Positions 1 through 5,220 of a stretch of DNA of 6,905 nt are shown here, one piece after another (position 1 is the first letter of the stretch; the number at the start of each line of letters is the position of its first letter). Source of the stretch: Roseovarius sp. UBA6217 (lineage in GTDB: Bacteria > Pseudomonadota > Alphaproteobacteria > Rhodobacterales > Rhodobacteraceae); assembly GCA_002421985.1 (NCBI GenBank), contig DISF01000064.1:1-6905 (forward strand), read 5' to 3'. The notes beneath the pieces were generated by a model that was not told where the DNA came from, ran no database searches, and saw nothing but the letters and a program-made list of their open reading frames with translations. The translations under genes and the position numbers were made by a program.

Positions 1-7
1 AATGTGA

Positions 8-793
8 TCATCCGGGATGGAACAGATAGTTCTTCACCGCGAAGATCGCGCCGAGCTTGTCGCCGACGGCACCGTCGGCAAGGGCGATGGTCGTGCCGCG
101 GAAGGTGACACGGGTATTGGCCACATCCTCGGCGATCACGCCGAGGCGCGACCTCGGGAAGAGCGGGTGCTCTTCGCCAGTGTTGAGCGAGCCAAGGAAC
201 CCCAGAAGCTCGCCGGTGCTGGCGGCAAGCAGGCGGGGCTTCAGCTCATCGAAGGACGACAGCAAAAACCCCACGACCTCGTCGAGTTTGCGCAAGCGCC
301 GGGTCGTGTCGGCCGCATGTCGCGCGCGCGACGCCCCCAGACCGAAGGGCAAACGGCTGCCTGCCTCCGGGCGCTTTAATACGGTCAGGGTCAGCGTCTT
401 GTCGCGCAGGCCTGATTGACCCAGATGCGCGCGCCAGCGCTGATCGATTGCGGCCGCAAACCCCTCGCCCGGGATGGGCGGCAGGGTCACGTCGACCGCT
501 TTCGACACCTTGTGCAGGTAGAAGGAGAACTCCGTCCCGACCTGCGCGACAATGCCTGCCAAGAGCCCGCCGATCCGGTCGAGATGCGCATCCTCGCTCG
601 TGGTGCTGTTCACCCCTTCGAGCCTGATGCATTGCATCAGCTCGTTGCCGCGCGTCCGGATCGTCCGGTCGGAAACAAGGCTCACATAAGGCAGCATCGA
701 CGAGAGCCGCTTCTCGCCCTTGACCCATGCGGGCAGGGCTGTCAGCGGATCAAGCGCTTCCCCGATGTGCTCAGCAATTCCATCACGGGGCAT
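8..793 (-). CDS. virB4: VirB4-family T4SS ATPase, N-terminal part only; prematurely stopped (likely frameshift)
   Basis: VirB4 is the inner-membrane-associated ATPase that powers pilus assembly and substrate transfer in type IV secretion. The 261 residues match the N-terminal CagE/TrbE/VirB region: 'LPYVSLVSDRTIRT' near residues 34-47, 'FSFYLHKVS' near 89-97, and 'LGAIFAVKNY' near 247-256, equivalent to the family's 'GAIFxIKEYP'. Full VirB4 proteins are around 800 residues, with Walker A and B motifs in the C-terminal half. None is present here, because the frame stops at TGA (8-10) straight after 'HPG'. In the family the residues after this motif normally read 'PGM'. One extra A after GGA would restore PGM and keep the frame open to the window edge, so I suspect a one-base deletion or a sequencing error. 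I chose ATG 793: the GTG at 802 falls inside the likely ribosome site GGGGGTGA. The start overlaps virB3 by 11 bases. Family call is firm; functional state is doubtful. Confidence 0.82.
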   Translation of the reverse strand: MPRDGIAEHIGEALDPLTALPAWVKGEKRLSSMLPYVSLVSDRTIRTRGNELMQCIRLEGVNSTTSEDAHLDRIGGLLAGIVAQVGTEFSFYLHKVSKAVDVTLPPIPGEGFAAAIDQRWRAHLGQSGLRDKTLTLTVLKRPEAGSRLPFGLGASRARHAADTTRRLRKLDEVVGFLLSSFDELKPRLLAASTGELLGFLGSLNTGEEHPLFPRSRLGVIAEDVANTRVTFRGTTIALADGAVGDKLGAIFAVKNYLFHPG

Positions 794-1061
794 AACTGTC
801 ACCCCCGTGGAGCTTGCGGTTTGCCGTGGGCGGGGTTTCCTGCAAGGTGATCACCAGGACATCGAGGAAGTTCGGATCCCAGTCCGCGGCTTTCCAAAGC
901 GCCGGCCAGGCCAGCCCCGCGAAGACGGCCACCACCCAGCTCTGCATCCAGAGGAACAGCAGCGTCGAGCCGAAGAGCCAGACCATGGCGTACATGATCG
1001 GCAAGCCCATCAGCTTGGGTGGCCTGAGAAGGCCGATGAACACGCGGGACTGGTCGGACAT
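783..1061 (-). CDS. virB3: VirB3-family T4SS inner-membrane protein
   Basis: VirB3 is a small inner-membrane protein that works beside VirB4 in pilus assembly; in some systems the two are fused. This 92-residue protein has the family pattern: a short N-terminus with 'LLRPPKLMGLP' at 11-21, two closely spaced hydrophobic segments (about 20-38 and 42-56), then a soluble tail with 'ADWDPNFLDVLVI' at 59-71. Length matches the family's usual 90-110 residues. ATG at 1061 is preceded by GAGAAG about five bases upstream. It starts 9 bases after the virB2 stop, and its end overlaps the virB4 start, so it is almost certainly translationally coupled within the virB operon. No anomaly seen. Confidence 0.86.
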   Translation of the reverse strand: MSDQSRVFIGLLRPPKLMGLPIMYAMVWLFGSTLLFLWMQSWVVAVFAGLAWPALWKAADWDPNFLDVLVITLQETPPTANRKLHGGDSYAP

Positions 1062-1070
1062 GGGTGCTTC

Positions 1071-1385
1071 TCAGGTTGTCCAGATGGCGGCGACGATGGT
1101 GGGTGCCGCGGCGATGCCCGCGATCGCAACCACGACCCAGAGCGCCTGACGGAAGTCGAGGATGCCGAAGAGCCAGGACAGGAACACGCCGATCAAGGCC
1201 AGCGTGCCGATCACGATGCCCAAGGGGCCGGTGATCGCATTGACGATACCCTGTAGCAGGGTCTGCACAGGTGAAAGGTCGATGCTCTGGGCCAATGCGG
1301 GGCCTGCCAGCACGATGAGCGCCATCGCGCCCATCAGCGCGCAAGTGACCGCGCGCGCGGTCATGGGGGAAAGTCTGGACGTCAC
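1071..1385 (-). CDS. virB2: TrbC/VirB2-family pilin subunit
   Basis: VirB2/TrbC is the major pilin of the conjugative pilus; the precursor is processed and stored in the inner membrane before assembly. The 104 residues show an N-terminal signal sequence with hydrophobic core 'MALIVLAGPALA' (21-32) and probable cleavage before Gln33. Two long hydrophobic helices follow, at about 51-75 ('GIVIGTLALIGVFLSWLFG') and 81-101, separated by a short polar turn 'LDFRQ'. That is the two-helix architecture of the family. The start is GTG at 1385, overlapping the stop of the upstream transglycosylase as GTGA; an AGGAGA ribosome site lies six bases upstream. An in-frame ATG at 1364 has no ribosome site and would shorten the signal peptide n-region. 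Neighbours (transglycosylase upstream, VirB3 downstream) fit the classical virB1-B2-B3-B4 order. Confidence 0.87.
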   Translation of the reverse strand: MTSRLSPMTARAVTCALMGAMALIVLAGPALAQSIDLSPVQTLLQGIVNAITGPLGIVIGTLALIGVFLSWLFGILDFRQALWVVVAIAGIAAAPTIVAAIWTT

Positions 1386-2179
1386 GAGAGATCTCCTCTG
1401 AGCCGCTGGAACACGGCAGTCACACGGGCCACATGGCCCTGGGTTTCGCGGAAATGGGGAATGCCACCATGACGGGTGACCGCCTCGGGCCCGGCATTGT
1501 AAGCGGCGAGCGCCAGTGCCGGATCGCCGAAGCGCTCGAGCATCATCAGAAGGTATCGGGCCGAGCCGTCGAGGTTCTGCGCGATGTCATGAGGGTCGAC
1601 GCCGAGATCGCGGGCAGTGCCGGGCATCAGCTGTCCAAGCCCGATGGCCCCGGCATGGCTCAGCGCGCGCGGGTTATAGGCGCTCTCGACCTCGATATTG
1701 GCACGGTAGAAGAGCGCCCAGTCCGTGACCGACAGACCCGCCTGGCGCAAAGCGCTATGGCTGCCATAGCGCAGTGCTGTGGTCTCGATGGCGTGGAGGA
1801 TTTCGGGGGAGGCGCGGACAGCGCGCGGTGTCACGGCAGCAGCTGCAACCTGTGCCAGTGGCTGATCTGCGTCAGACCGTTGCGGTCTTGCGAAAAGAAA
1901 GAGGCGGTCAGTCTGCACCCCATCCGGGGCGGCGTCAGAGCTGTTGAACGCCCGCAGCGACTGCGTGCCGTTCGCGATATCGATCAGCTGCCCATCGGGG
2001 CTGACCTGGAAGATGAAACCGTCGGCCCCAGTCTGTGCATAAAGGGCCAAGGGTGCGGAACAAACACCTGTACCCAATGCAACGACGAGCGCAAACGCGC
2101 GGTCAGTCGTCCTTGACCAGAACCGGGCCAGTCCGTGGCTCTGCCACGCGGCCGGGGGCGGCGTGACGCTCGCGTCCAC
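1382..2179 (-). CDS. virB1: VirB1-like lytic transglycosylase (SLT domain), secreted
   Basis: A lytic murein transglycosylase that cleaves peptidoglycan in the periplasm to make room for the secretion channel. From GTG 2179 it has 265 residues: a hydrophobic signal segment at about 28-48 with probable cleavage after 'LYA' (before Gln49), a low-complexity linker to about 125, then an SLT domain at about 130-260. The domain holds all hallmark motifs: 'EVESAYNPRALS' with the presumed catalytic Glu165, 'GAIGLGQLMPGTARDLGV' (177-194) and 'ALAAYNAGPEAV' (223-234). The start is uncertain. The reading frame is open to 2443, but that stretch overlaps the 119-residue gene in another frame and looks non-coding. 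GTG 2179 lacks a well-spaced ribosome site. CTG 2131 would give a more compact signal peptide. It sits at the virB1 position and overlaps virB2 by four bases. Function firm, start not. Confidence 0.86.
   Translation of the reverse strand: MDASVTPPPAAWQSHGLARFWSRTTDRAFALVVALGTGVCSAPLALYAQTGADGFIFQVSPDGQLIDIANGTQSLRAFNSSDAAPDGVQTDRLFLFARPQRSDADQPLAQVAAAAVTPRAVRASPEILHAIETTALRYGSHSALRQAGLSVTDWALFYRANIEVESAYNPRALSHAGAIGLGQLMPGTARDLGVDPHDIAQNLDGSARYLLMMLERFGDPALALAAYNAGPEAVTRHGGIPHFRETQGHVARVTAVFQRLRGDLS
1392..1397 (-). promoter_or_regulatory. Ribosome binding site deciding the GTG start of virB2
   Basis: On the minus strand the sequence AGGAGA lies six bases before GTG 1385. It sits inside the last codons of the transglycosylase gene. 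Together with the GTGA stop/start overlap it indicates translational coupling, and it favours GTG 1385 over the downstream ATG at 1364. Confidence 0.6.
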
Positions 2180-2462
2180 CTTCTTCAAGTGGAATGCTGG
2201 CGGTTGTGCAGCCCATTTCGGCGAGGAAGCTGACAAGACCGACGATGGTCTTGAACTCGCGCACCTTGAGGTAGCTGCGGCTGGTGACGAGCATCTTGTC
2301 GTCCCGCCCATCCGGGGCGACGGCCCGGATGACCCAAGAGCCGTACCAGCTGTTGTGACGCTTCTCGGCCCCTTCCTTGCAGACCACCTCGATGAGATAG
2401 CCTGCGGCCAGGAGGCCGCGCAGCCCGTCTTCTGTAACCACATTCGGTGCTTCTTCTATCAT
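2103..2462 (-). CDS. Unrecognised 119-residue protein, first gene of the virB operon
   Basis: I do not recognise the family. The protein (119 residues from ATG 2462) is soluble and has no signal peptide or membrane segment. It shows alternating acidic and hydrophobic stretches: 'TEDGLRGLLAAGYLIEVVC' (10-28), then 'YGSWVIRAVA' and 'DKMLVTSRSYLKVREFKTIVGLVSFLAEMG' (55-84), which resembles a small alpha/beta fold ending in a helix. The last 30 residues are charged and probably disordered. AAGGGAAGG lies just before ATG 2462, which supports that start over the longer frame reaching 2726. Its 3' end overlaps the presumed start region of the transglycosylase by up to 77 bases, so the two are probably coupled. 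First position after the promoter candidate would suit a T4SS regulator or accessory protein, but that is inference from position only. Confidence 0.62.
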   Translation of the reverse strand: MIEEAPNVVTEDGLRGLLAAGYLIEVVCKEGAEKRHNSWYGSWVIRAVAPDGRDDKMLVTSRSYLKVREFKTIVGLVSFLAEMGCTTASIPLEEGGRERHAAPGRVAEPRTGPVLVKDD

Positions 2463-2529
2463 GGCCTTCCCTTGGGTCTTTCTTCTGCCTGAGGTGCAGT
2501 TTCGGGCCCACGGGACCGTAACACCGCGG

Positions 2530-2558
2530 GCGATACAAAACAACATAAACGAGGTCAA
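2530..2558 (-). promoter_or_regulatory. Candidate sigma70-type promoter for the virB operon
   Basis: On the minus strand, TTGACC (2558-2553) is followed after exactly 17 bases by TATCGC (2535-2530). The -35 matches consensus at five of six positions and the -10 at three. It lies in an AT-rich stretch of a GC-rich window and would give a leader of roughly 60 bases before ATG 2462. The reading is by eye; no start site is known. Confidence 0.38.
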
Positions 2559-2637
2559 TACAGTAATTACAGCTTGACGAAGATCGCCTTGCTCCAATAA
2601 CAATGATAGCCGACAAAATTGCGATCTTAAAGACGGC

Positions 2638-2644
2638 AAAGGAG
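2638..2644 (+). promoter_or_regulatory. Strong ribosome binding site pointing to a CTG start
   Basis: AAAGGAG lies seven bases before CTG 2652 and is the best Shine-Dalgarno match in this region. The only conventional in-frame start downstream (GTG 2700) has no such site. The nearby ATG at 2665 is in a frame that stops after ten codons. Confidence 0.5.
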
Positions 2645-2651
2645 TTTTGCC

Positions 2652-2933
2652 CTGCGCATTCTCCATGCGTGCAACATCCCCCTTACGCTGCTGATCACCG
2701 TGTTCGTGGTTGCTGGTCCGGCACATGCCTGCATCCCACCCGAGCGGCCGTTCCTGCCCACGTCCAGAGAGGACATGCGTACCTACGCGAATCTTATCCG
2801 GGGGGATTTCGAGAGCTACATCGCCGATGTGCAGGACTACTTCCGCTGCCTCGACGAGGAACGCGCACGGGCCTTTGTCGAAGCCAGGGAGGTGAGCGAG
2901 GAATACGGGCGTTTCGTCAGCGCGGTTGAATGA
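2652..2933 (+). CDS. Small secreted protein of unknown function (probable CTG start)
   Basis: From CTG 2652 the product is 93 residues. It begins with a complete signal peptide: short n-region 'RILH', hydrophobic core 'IPLTLLITVFVVAGP' (9-23), and cleavage site 'AHA' before Cys27. The mature part, about 67 residues, starts 'CIPPERPFLPTS' and continues as an acidic amphipathic helix with 'FESYIADVQDYFRCLDEERARAF'. The two mature cysteines (27 and 56) could form a disulfide. It resembles small periplasmic proteins common in Rhodobacteraceae genomes, recalled from general knowledge and without a known function. GTG 2700 is the alternative start, but it would cut the signal peptide to ten residues and lacks a ribosome site. 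The -3 residue is Ala and there is no classical lipobox, so a lipoprotein is unlikely. It is the first plus-strand gene, divergent from the virB operon. Confidence 0.62.
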   Translation: MRILHACNIPLTLLITVFVVAGPAHACIPPERPFLPTSREDMRTYANLIRGDFESYIADVQDYFRCLDEERARAFVEAREVSEEYGRFVSAVE

Positions 2934-2970
2934 CGGGCTCGGTCAGCAGGTATTACGCGGGCAGCACTCA

Positions 2971-2998
2971 TGTGCATCAAAAAATACTTTGCTGCACA
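2971..2998. repeat. Inverted-repeat operator candidate, unit 1
   Basis: Arms TGTGCATCAAA (2971-2981) and TTTGCTGCACA (2988-2998) are complementary at 10 of 11 positions around a 6-base spacer. This is the size and symmetry expected for a dimeric repressor site. The same unit recurs 37 bases downstream, and both lie between the small secreted gene and the nucleotidyltransferase gene. Confidence 0.7.
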
Positions 2999-3017
2999 TT
3001 TACTTTGTGTGCATCAT
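2989..3017 (+). promoter_or_regulatory. Weak promoter candidate embedded in the operator pair
   Basis: TTGCTG (2989-2994) and CATCAT (3012-3017) are separated by 17 bases. The matches are weak (three and four of six), but the position is sensible: it would start transcription near 3024. Both hexamers overlap arms of the two inverted repeats, so binding there would block polymerase. Confidence 0.27.
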
Positions 3018-3035
3018 GAAGGTGTTTGCTGCACA
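3008..3035. repeat. Inverted-repeat operator candidate, unit 2
   Basis: Arms TGTGCATCA (3008-3016) and TTTGCTGCACA (3025-3035) repeat unit 1 exactly in the outer positions, at a strict 37-base shift; the 8-base centre differs. Conserved arms with a variable centre are typical of a protein-binding site and not of a copied block of DNA. The unit ends 20 bases before ATG 3056. Confidence 0.7.
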
Positions 3036-3055
3036 CGCCCCGTGAGAAGAATCGC

Positions 3056-4075
3056 ATGACTACCCTATCGCATTCGCGTGCCGCGCAAGTGGCCTATCAG
3101 GATTTGCTCAGGCTGCACCTCGACGAGGCCGCCTCGGGCGTTGTCGGCAGTATTGAGGAGCGGCAGCGCAACGGGCGCATCTACCTATACGACAAGTTCC
3201 GGATCGGCACACAGATGAAAAGCCGGTATCTGGGCGAAGACTCTCCCGAATTGCGTGCGCGGCTGGCCCGGACGACCGACCTCAAGGCGCAGGGCGAAGA
3301 GCGCAAGAAACGGATGTCGCGGCTGGCGCGCACACTGCGCGCGGAAGGATTCATCGCAACCGACCGCGATACCGGCTCGATGCTGCTGGCCTTCGCGCGG
3401 GCCGGAGTGTTCAGACTCGGGGGCACCTTGGTTGGCACCAGCGCTTACGGTCTCTATCAAGGGGAACTCGGCGTAAGGTTTGATTCCGATGAGCTCGCAC
3501 AGACGGGCGACATTGATTTTGCCAGTTTTGAGCGGCTGTCGGTCGCCCTCGGCGACCGGGTTGAGGAACATCCCGGCGAGATCCTCAAGGCCATGCAGTT
3601 CGATCCCGTGCCCGGGGTGCACGACCGACAGGTCTGGAAGTGGCGCCAGACCCGGGGCGAGGCCATGGTGGAGTTCCTGACGCCCGCGTTCGGAGACGAG
3701 CGCGTCAAACCCCTGCCGGCTCTGGGGGTGAGCGCGCAGGCGCTGAATTATCTGAACTTCCTGATTGCGGATCCGATTCAAGCCGTGGCGCTCTATCGCT
3801 CCGGTGTGCTGGTTCAAATCCCGCGACCGGAACGTTTTGCGATCCACAAGCTGATCGTGGCGGATCGCAGACGCGGGGGCCCCGACCAGGCGAAGGCGCG
3901 AAAGGATCTCGGCCAGGCCGCGTTCCTTGTCTCTGTCCTCGCCGAGGATCGGCCCGATGATCTGATGGAGGCCTATCAAGATGCCGTCTCACGCGGACCT
4001 CGTTGGCGTGAGCGGATCACGGCGAGCCTTTCGCGCTGTCCGGTCACGGCGGATATCCTGCGCGGGCTTCAGTGA
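3056..4075 (+). CDS. GSU2403-family nucleotidyltransferase-fold protein
   Basis: A 339-residue cytosolic protein with the polymerase-beta-like nucleotidyltransferase signature. 'GGTLVGTSAY' (122-131) carries the G-T/S motif. 'GDIDFA' (151-156) supplies two metal-binding aspartates (152, 154), and 'VEFLTP' offers Glu206 as a likely third acidic ligand. An N-terminal helical region (1-105, basic between 80 and 97) precedes the fold, and a helical C-terminal region follows. This arrangement and length match the family I know as 'GSU2403 family nucleotidyltransferase fold protein'. Its substrate is not established; related folds include toxins and abortive-infection proteins that transfer nucleotides to RNA or protein. 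ATG 3056 has GAGAAG six bases upstream; an upstream TTG at 3026 lies inside the operator repeat and is unlikely. There is no adjacent cytosolic antitoxin-like partner, which weakens a toxin-antitoxin reading. Fold firm, role open. Confidence 0.86.
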   Translation: MTTLSHSRAAQVAYQDLLRLHLDEAASGVVGSIEERQRNGRIYLYDKFRIGTQMKSRYLGEDSPELRARLARTTDLKAQGEERKKRMSRLARTLRAEGFIATDRDTGSMLLAFARAGVFRLGGTLVGTSAYGLYQGELGVRFDSDELAQTGDIDFASFERLSVALGDRVEEHPGEILKAMQFDPVPGVHDRQVWKWRQTRGEAMVEFLTPAFGDERVKPLPALGVSAQALNYLNFLIADPIQAVALYRSGVLVQIPRPERFAIHKLIVADRRRGGPDQAKARKDLGQAAFLVSVLAEDRPDDLMEAYQDAVSRGPRWRERITASLSRCPVTADILRGLQ

Positions 4076-4082
4076 CGGATTC

Positions 4083-4096
4083 CCCGCTTTGGCGGG
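4083..4096 (+). terminator. Possible weak hairpin terminator after the nucleotidyltransferase gene
   Basis: CCCGC and GCGGG pair around a TTTG loop, starting eight bases after the TGA; flanking bases could add pairs with one bulge. No T-tract follows, so a Rho-independent terminator is not proven. It could instead protect the mRNA 3' end. Confidence 0.25.
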
Positions 4097-4308
4097 AAGG
4101 CGCATTTCTGAGGTCTCGATGTCGCCAATCTCTGCCGACAGATCACCAAGCATCCGCACATGATGAGATACAGCAGCGGATACTGCTGATGTCTGGTGCT
4201 TGCCTCGAGACGAAGCCAGTGACGGGCGATGATCAGCCCTTTCGGGCTCGTTCAAAAAAATCCTCGTGATAGCGTTAGTAGTGCATTGTATCGCCGCACC
4301 ATTATAGA

Positions 4309-4313
4309 TGGAG
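4309..4313 (+). promoter_or_regulatory. Ribosome binding site supporting a TTG start
   Basis: TGGAG lies eight bases before TTG 4322. This start gives a protein beginning 'MKHVVRNL', parallel to the 'MKRLLSTA' start of the paralogue at 6424, so homology and ribosome site agree. Confidence 0.5.
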
Positions 4314-4321
4314 TTGGTATC

Positions 4322-4984
4322 TTGAAGCACGTCGTTCGAAATCTGGCCGCCGCCGCGGTCGCCACCGTATCGATGTTCTCGGGTTCAGCTACACCGGCCT
4401 ACGCCTATCCGGTCGATTGCGCGATCCTGCTCTGCCTGGCTGGCGGCTGGCCTGCCTCCGCGCCCTGTGCACATGCGCGCGCCGTGTTCATCCGGCGGAT
4501 CACCCCATGGCCGATCGAACCACCTCTGCAAATCTGGCGCTGTCCAATGGGTGTATCCTTCGAAAATCCCGAGCCCGTTGATCGTCTGCTCAGGCTTGCC
4601 AGGATGCAGGCGGAACCCCACTGGTCCTCCTTGCCAGAACCCGACGCAATGCACCTTGTGCAAGCGGTCGGCGCTGGTGCCGATATCGATATCAGCGGTC
4701 CGATCTTCGCGTTTATCCGCTCGATCAACGTCTTTGACGTGTATCTGCGCCAAGGGTTGGTCGGCGAAGGGGAGGATTGCCGCCGAACGGCGCGGATCAG
4801 GCATGGCAGCTACGATGCCAACGGCCAATATCACTGGCGTGATGGCTCTTCAGCAGCGCTGCCGTCGGCGTTTCGCGGTGACGAAGGGTTCGGGACGACG
4901 TGCCCCGGTGTCGCCGTCCGTGCGGTTTTTGTCGATTGGACGGATCACAACGGCGGCTACGGCTTCGAGCAGGTCGATTACTGA
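4322..4984 (+). CDS. Secreted cysteine-rich protein of unknown function, paralogue A
   Basis: I have no name for this family. From TTG 4322 the product is 220 residues with a clean signal peptide (basic start 'KHVVR', hydrophobic core 9-20, cleavage after 'AYA' at 28). The mature protein opens with a dense motif block: 'DCAILLCLAGGWPAS' (32-46), 'FIRRITPWPIEPPLQIWRCPM' split as 'FIRRITPWP' (56-64) and 'PPLQIWRCPM' (67-76). Later come 'DIDISG' (121-126), 'FAFIRSINVFDVYL' (129-142) and a Trp/Tyr/Gly-rich tail. Cysteines at 33, 38, 49, 74, 153 and 194 suggest disulfides in the periplasm or outside the cell. The paralogue at 6424 is about 64% identical over 127 aligned residues. A longer frame to ATG 4229 exists but adds unconserved sequence ahead of the signal peptide. 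Proximity to virB genes suggests, without proof, a conjugation accessory protein. Confidence 0.78.
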   Translation: MKHVVRNLAAAAVATVSMFSGSATPAYAYPVDCAILLCLAGGWPASAPCAHARAVFIRRITPWPIEPPLQIWRCPMGVSFENPEPVDRLLRLARMQAEPHWSSLPEPDAMHLVQAVGAGADIDISGPIFAFIRSINVFDVYLRQGLVGEGEDCRRTARIRHGSYDANGQYHWRDGSSAALPSAFRGDEGFGTTCPGVAVRAVFVDWTDHNGGYGFEQVDY

Positions 4985-5220
4985 CATCCTGCGGATCCGC
5001 ACGCACCGGGTCCGCCCCCACCAAGCCCTGCACCGGAGACTGTGCGAACAACCCAAAAAGAGAAAAGGCGCCAAACCGTAAAGTCTGACGCCGCGCTGAA
5101 AACCCCTGAACAAGGCTCTTGTAGCGTGGTGCCCAAACTTCTGCAACCCGCAATGTATTTTTGCTGGCAGAAATGTTTTTGCGGCGCGGCATGGCGTCGG
5201 CTCTCGCTGGAGACCCGATC
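4985..5220. other. Intergenic region before the helix-turn-helix gene
   Basis: This 236-base region has no credible ORF. Just after the stop is a perfect 12-bp palindrome TGCGGATCCGCA (4990-5001). Near the next gene a motif is repeated with a 20-base shift: AATGTATTTTTGC (5152-5164) and AATGTTTTTGC (5172-5182). That would suit a regulator or replication-protein binding site on one face of the helix, but two short AT-rich copies are weak evidence. A convincing promoter was not found by eye. Confidence 0.35.

Larger units (their letters stand above)
2463..2651. other. Divergent intergenic region between the virB operon and the plus-strand genes
   Basis: This 189-base gap separates the minus-strand secretion operon from the plus-strand block and must hold control signals for both. 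The central part (about 2530-2640) is AT-rich. Besides the minus-strand promoter candidate, there is a weak plus-strand candidate with TTGACG at 2574-2579 and a poor -10 around 2598-2603. Frames running through it on either strand look like random translation. No convincing repeat or operator was found. Confidence 0.5.
4076..4321. other. Intergenic region before the first cysteine-rich protein
   Basis: This 246-base stretch has no ORF I trust. It contains the hairpin at 4083-4096, a small inverted repeat CAGCAG/CTGCTG (4171-4188), and a 5-bp hairpin AGCCC/GGGCT (4235-4248) followed by a run of seven A. A minus-strand frame crosses it (3989-4330) but also covers the nucleotidyltransferase 3' end, and its translation looks random. 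I see no clear promoter; the TTATAG at 4302-4307 is too close to the ribosome site of the next gene to be its -10. Confidence 0.4.

Noticed and set aside
2180..2443. N-terminal extension of the transglycosylase frame
   Set aside because: It is the shadow of the 119-residue gene in another frame; the translation is Arg/Ser/Pro-rich and precedes the true signal peptide.
2463..2726. Upstream extension of the 119-residue gene frame
   Set aside because: It crosses the promoter-like AT-rich region and the oppositely directed small secreted gene; ATG 2462 has a ribosome site.
2949..2959. GGTATTACGCG shared with 6194-6204
   Set aside because: A single shared 11-mer is expected by chance in a window of this size; the flanks do not match.
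2971..3035. CRISPR-like repeat unit
   Set aside because: Only two units, with symmetric arms and a 9-base gap; there are no spacers of CRISPR length and no cas genes.
4072..4269. Plus-strand frame starting GTGA at the nucleotidyltransferase stop
   Set aside because: The 4-base overlap looks like coupling, but the translation shows no pattern, its codons do not resemble the neighbours, and a hairpin lies in its first codons.
3989..4330. Minus-strand 113-codon frame
   Set aside because: It overlaps the 3' end of the well-supported nucleotidyltransferase gene on the opposite strand, has no clear ribosome site and a composition like random translation.
4990..5001. Perfect palindrome TGCGGATCCGCA after paralogue A
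   Set aside because: Symmetric, but only 12 bp, and as a hairpin it leaves a 4-bp stem with no T-tract; too weak to call a terminator or operator, so only noted in the intergenic entry.
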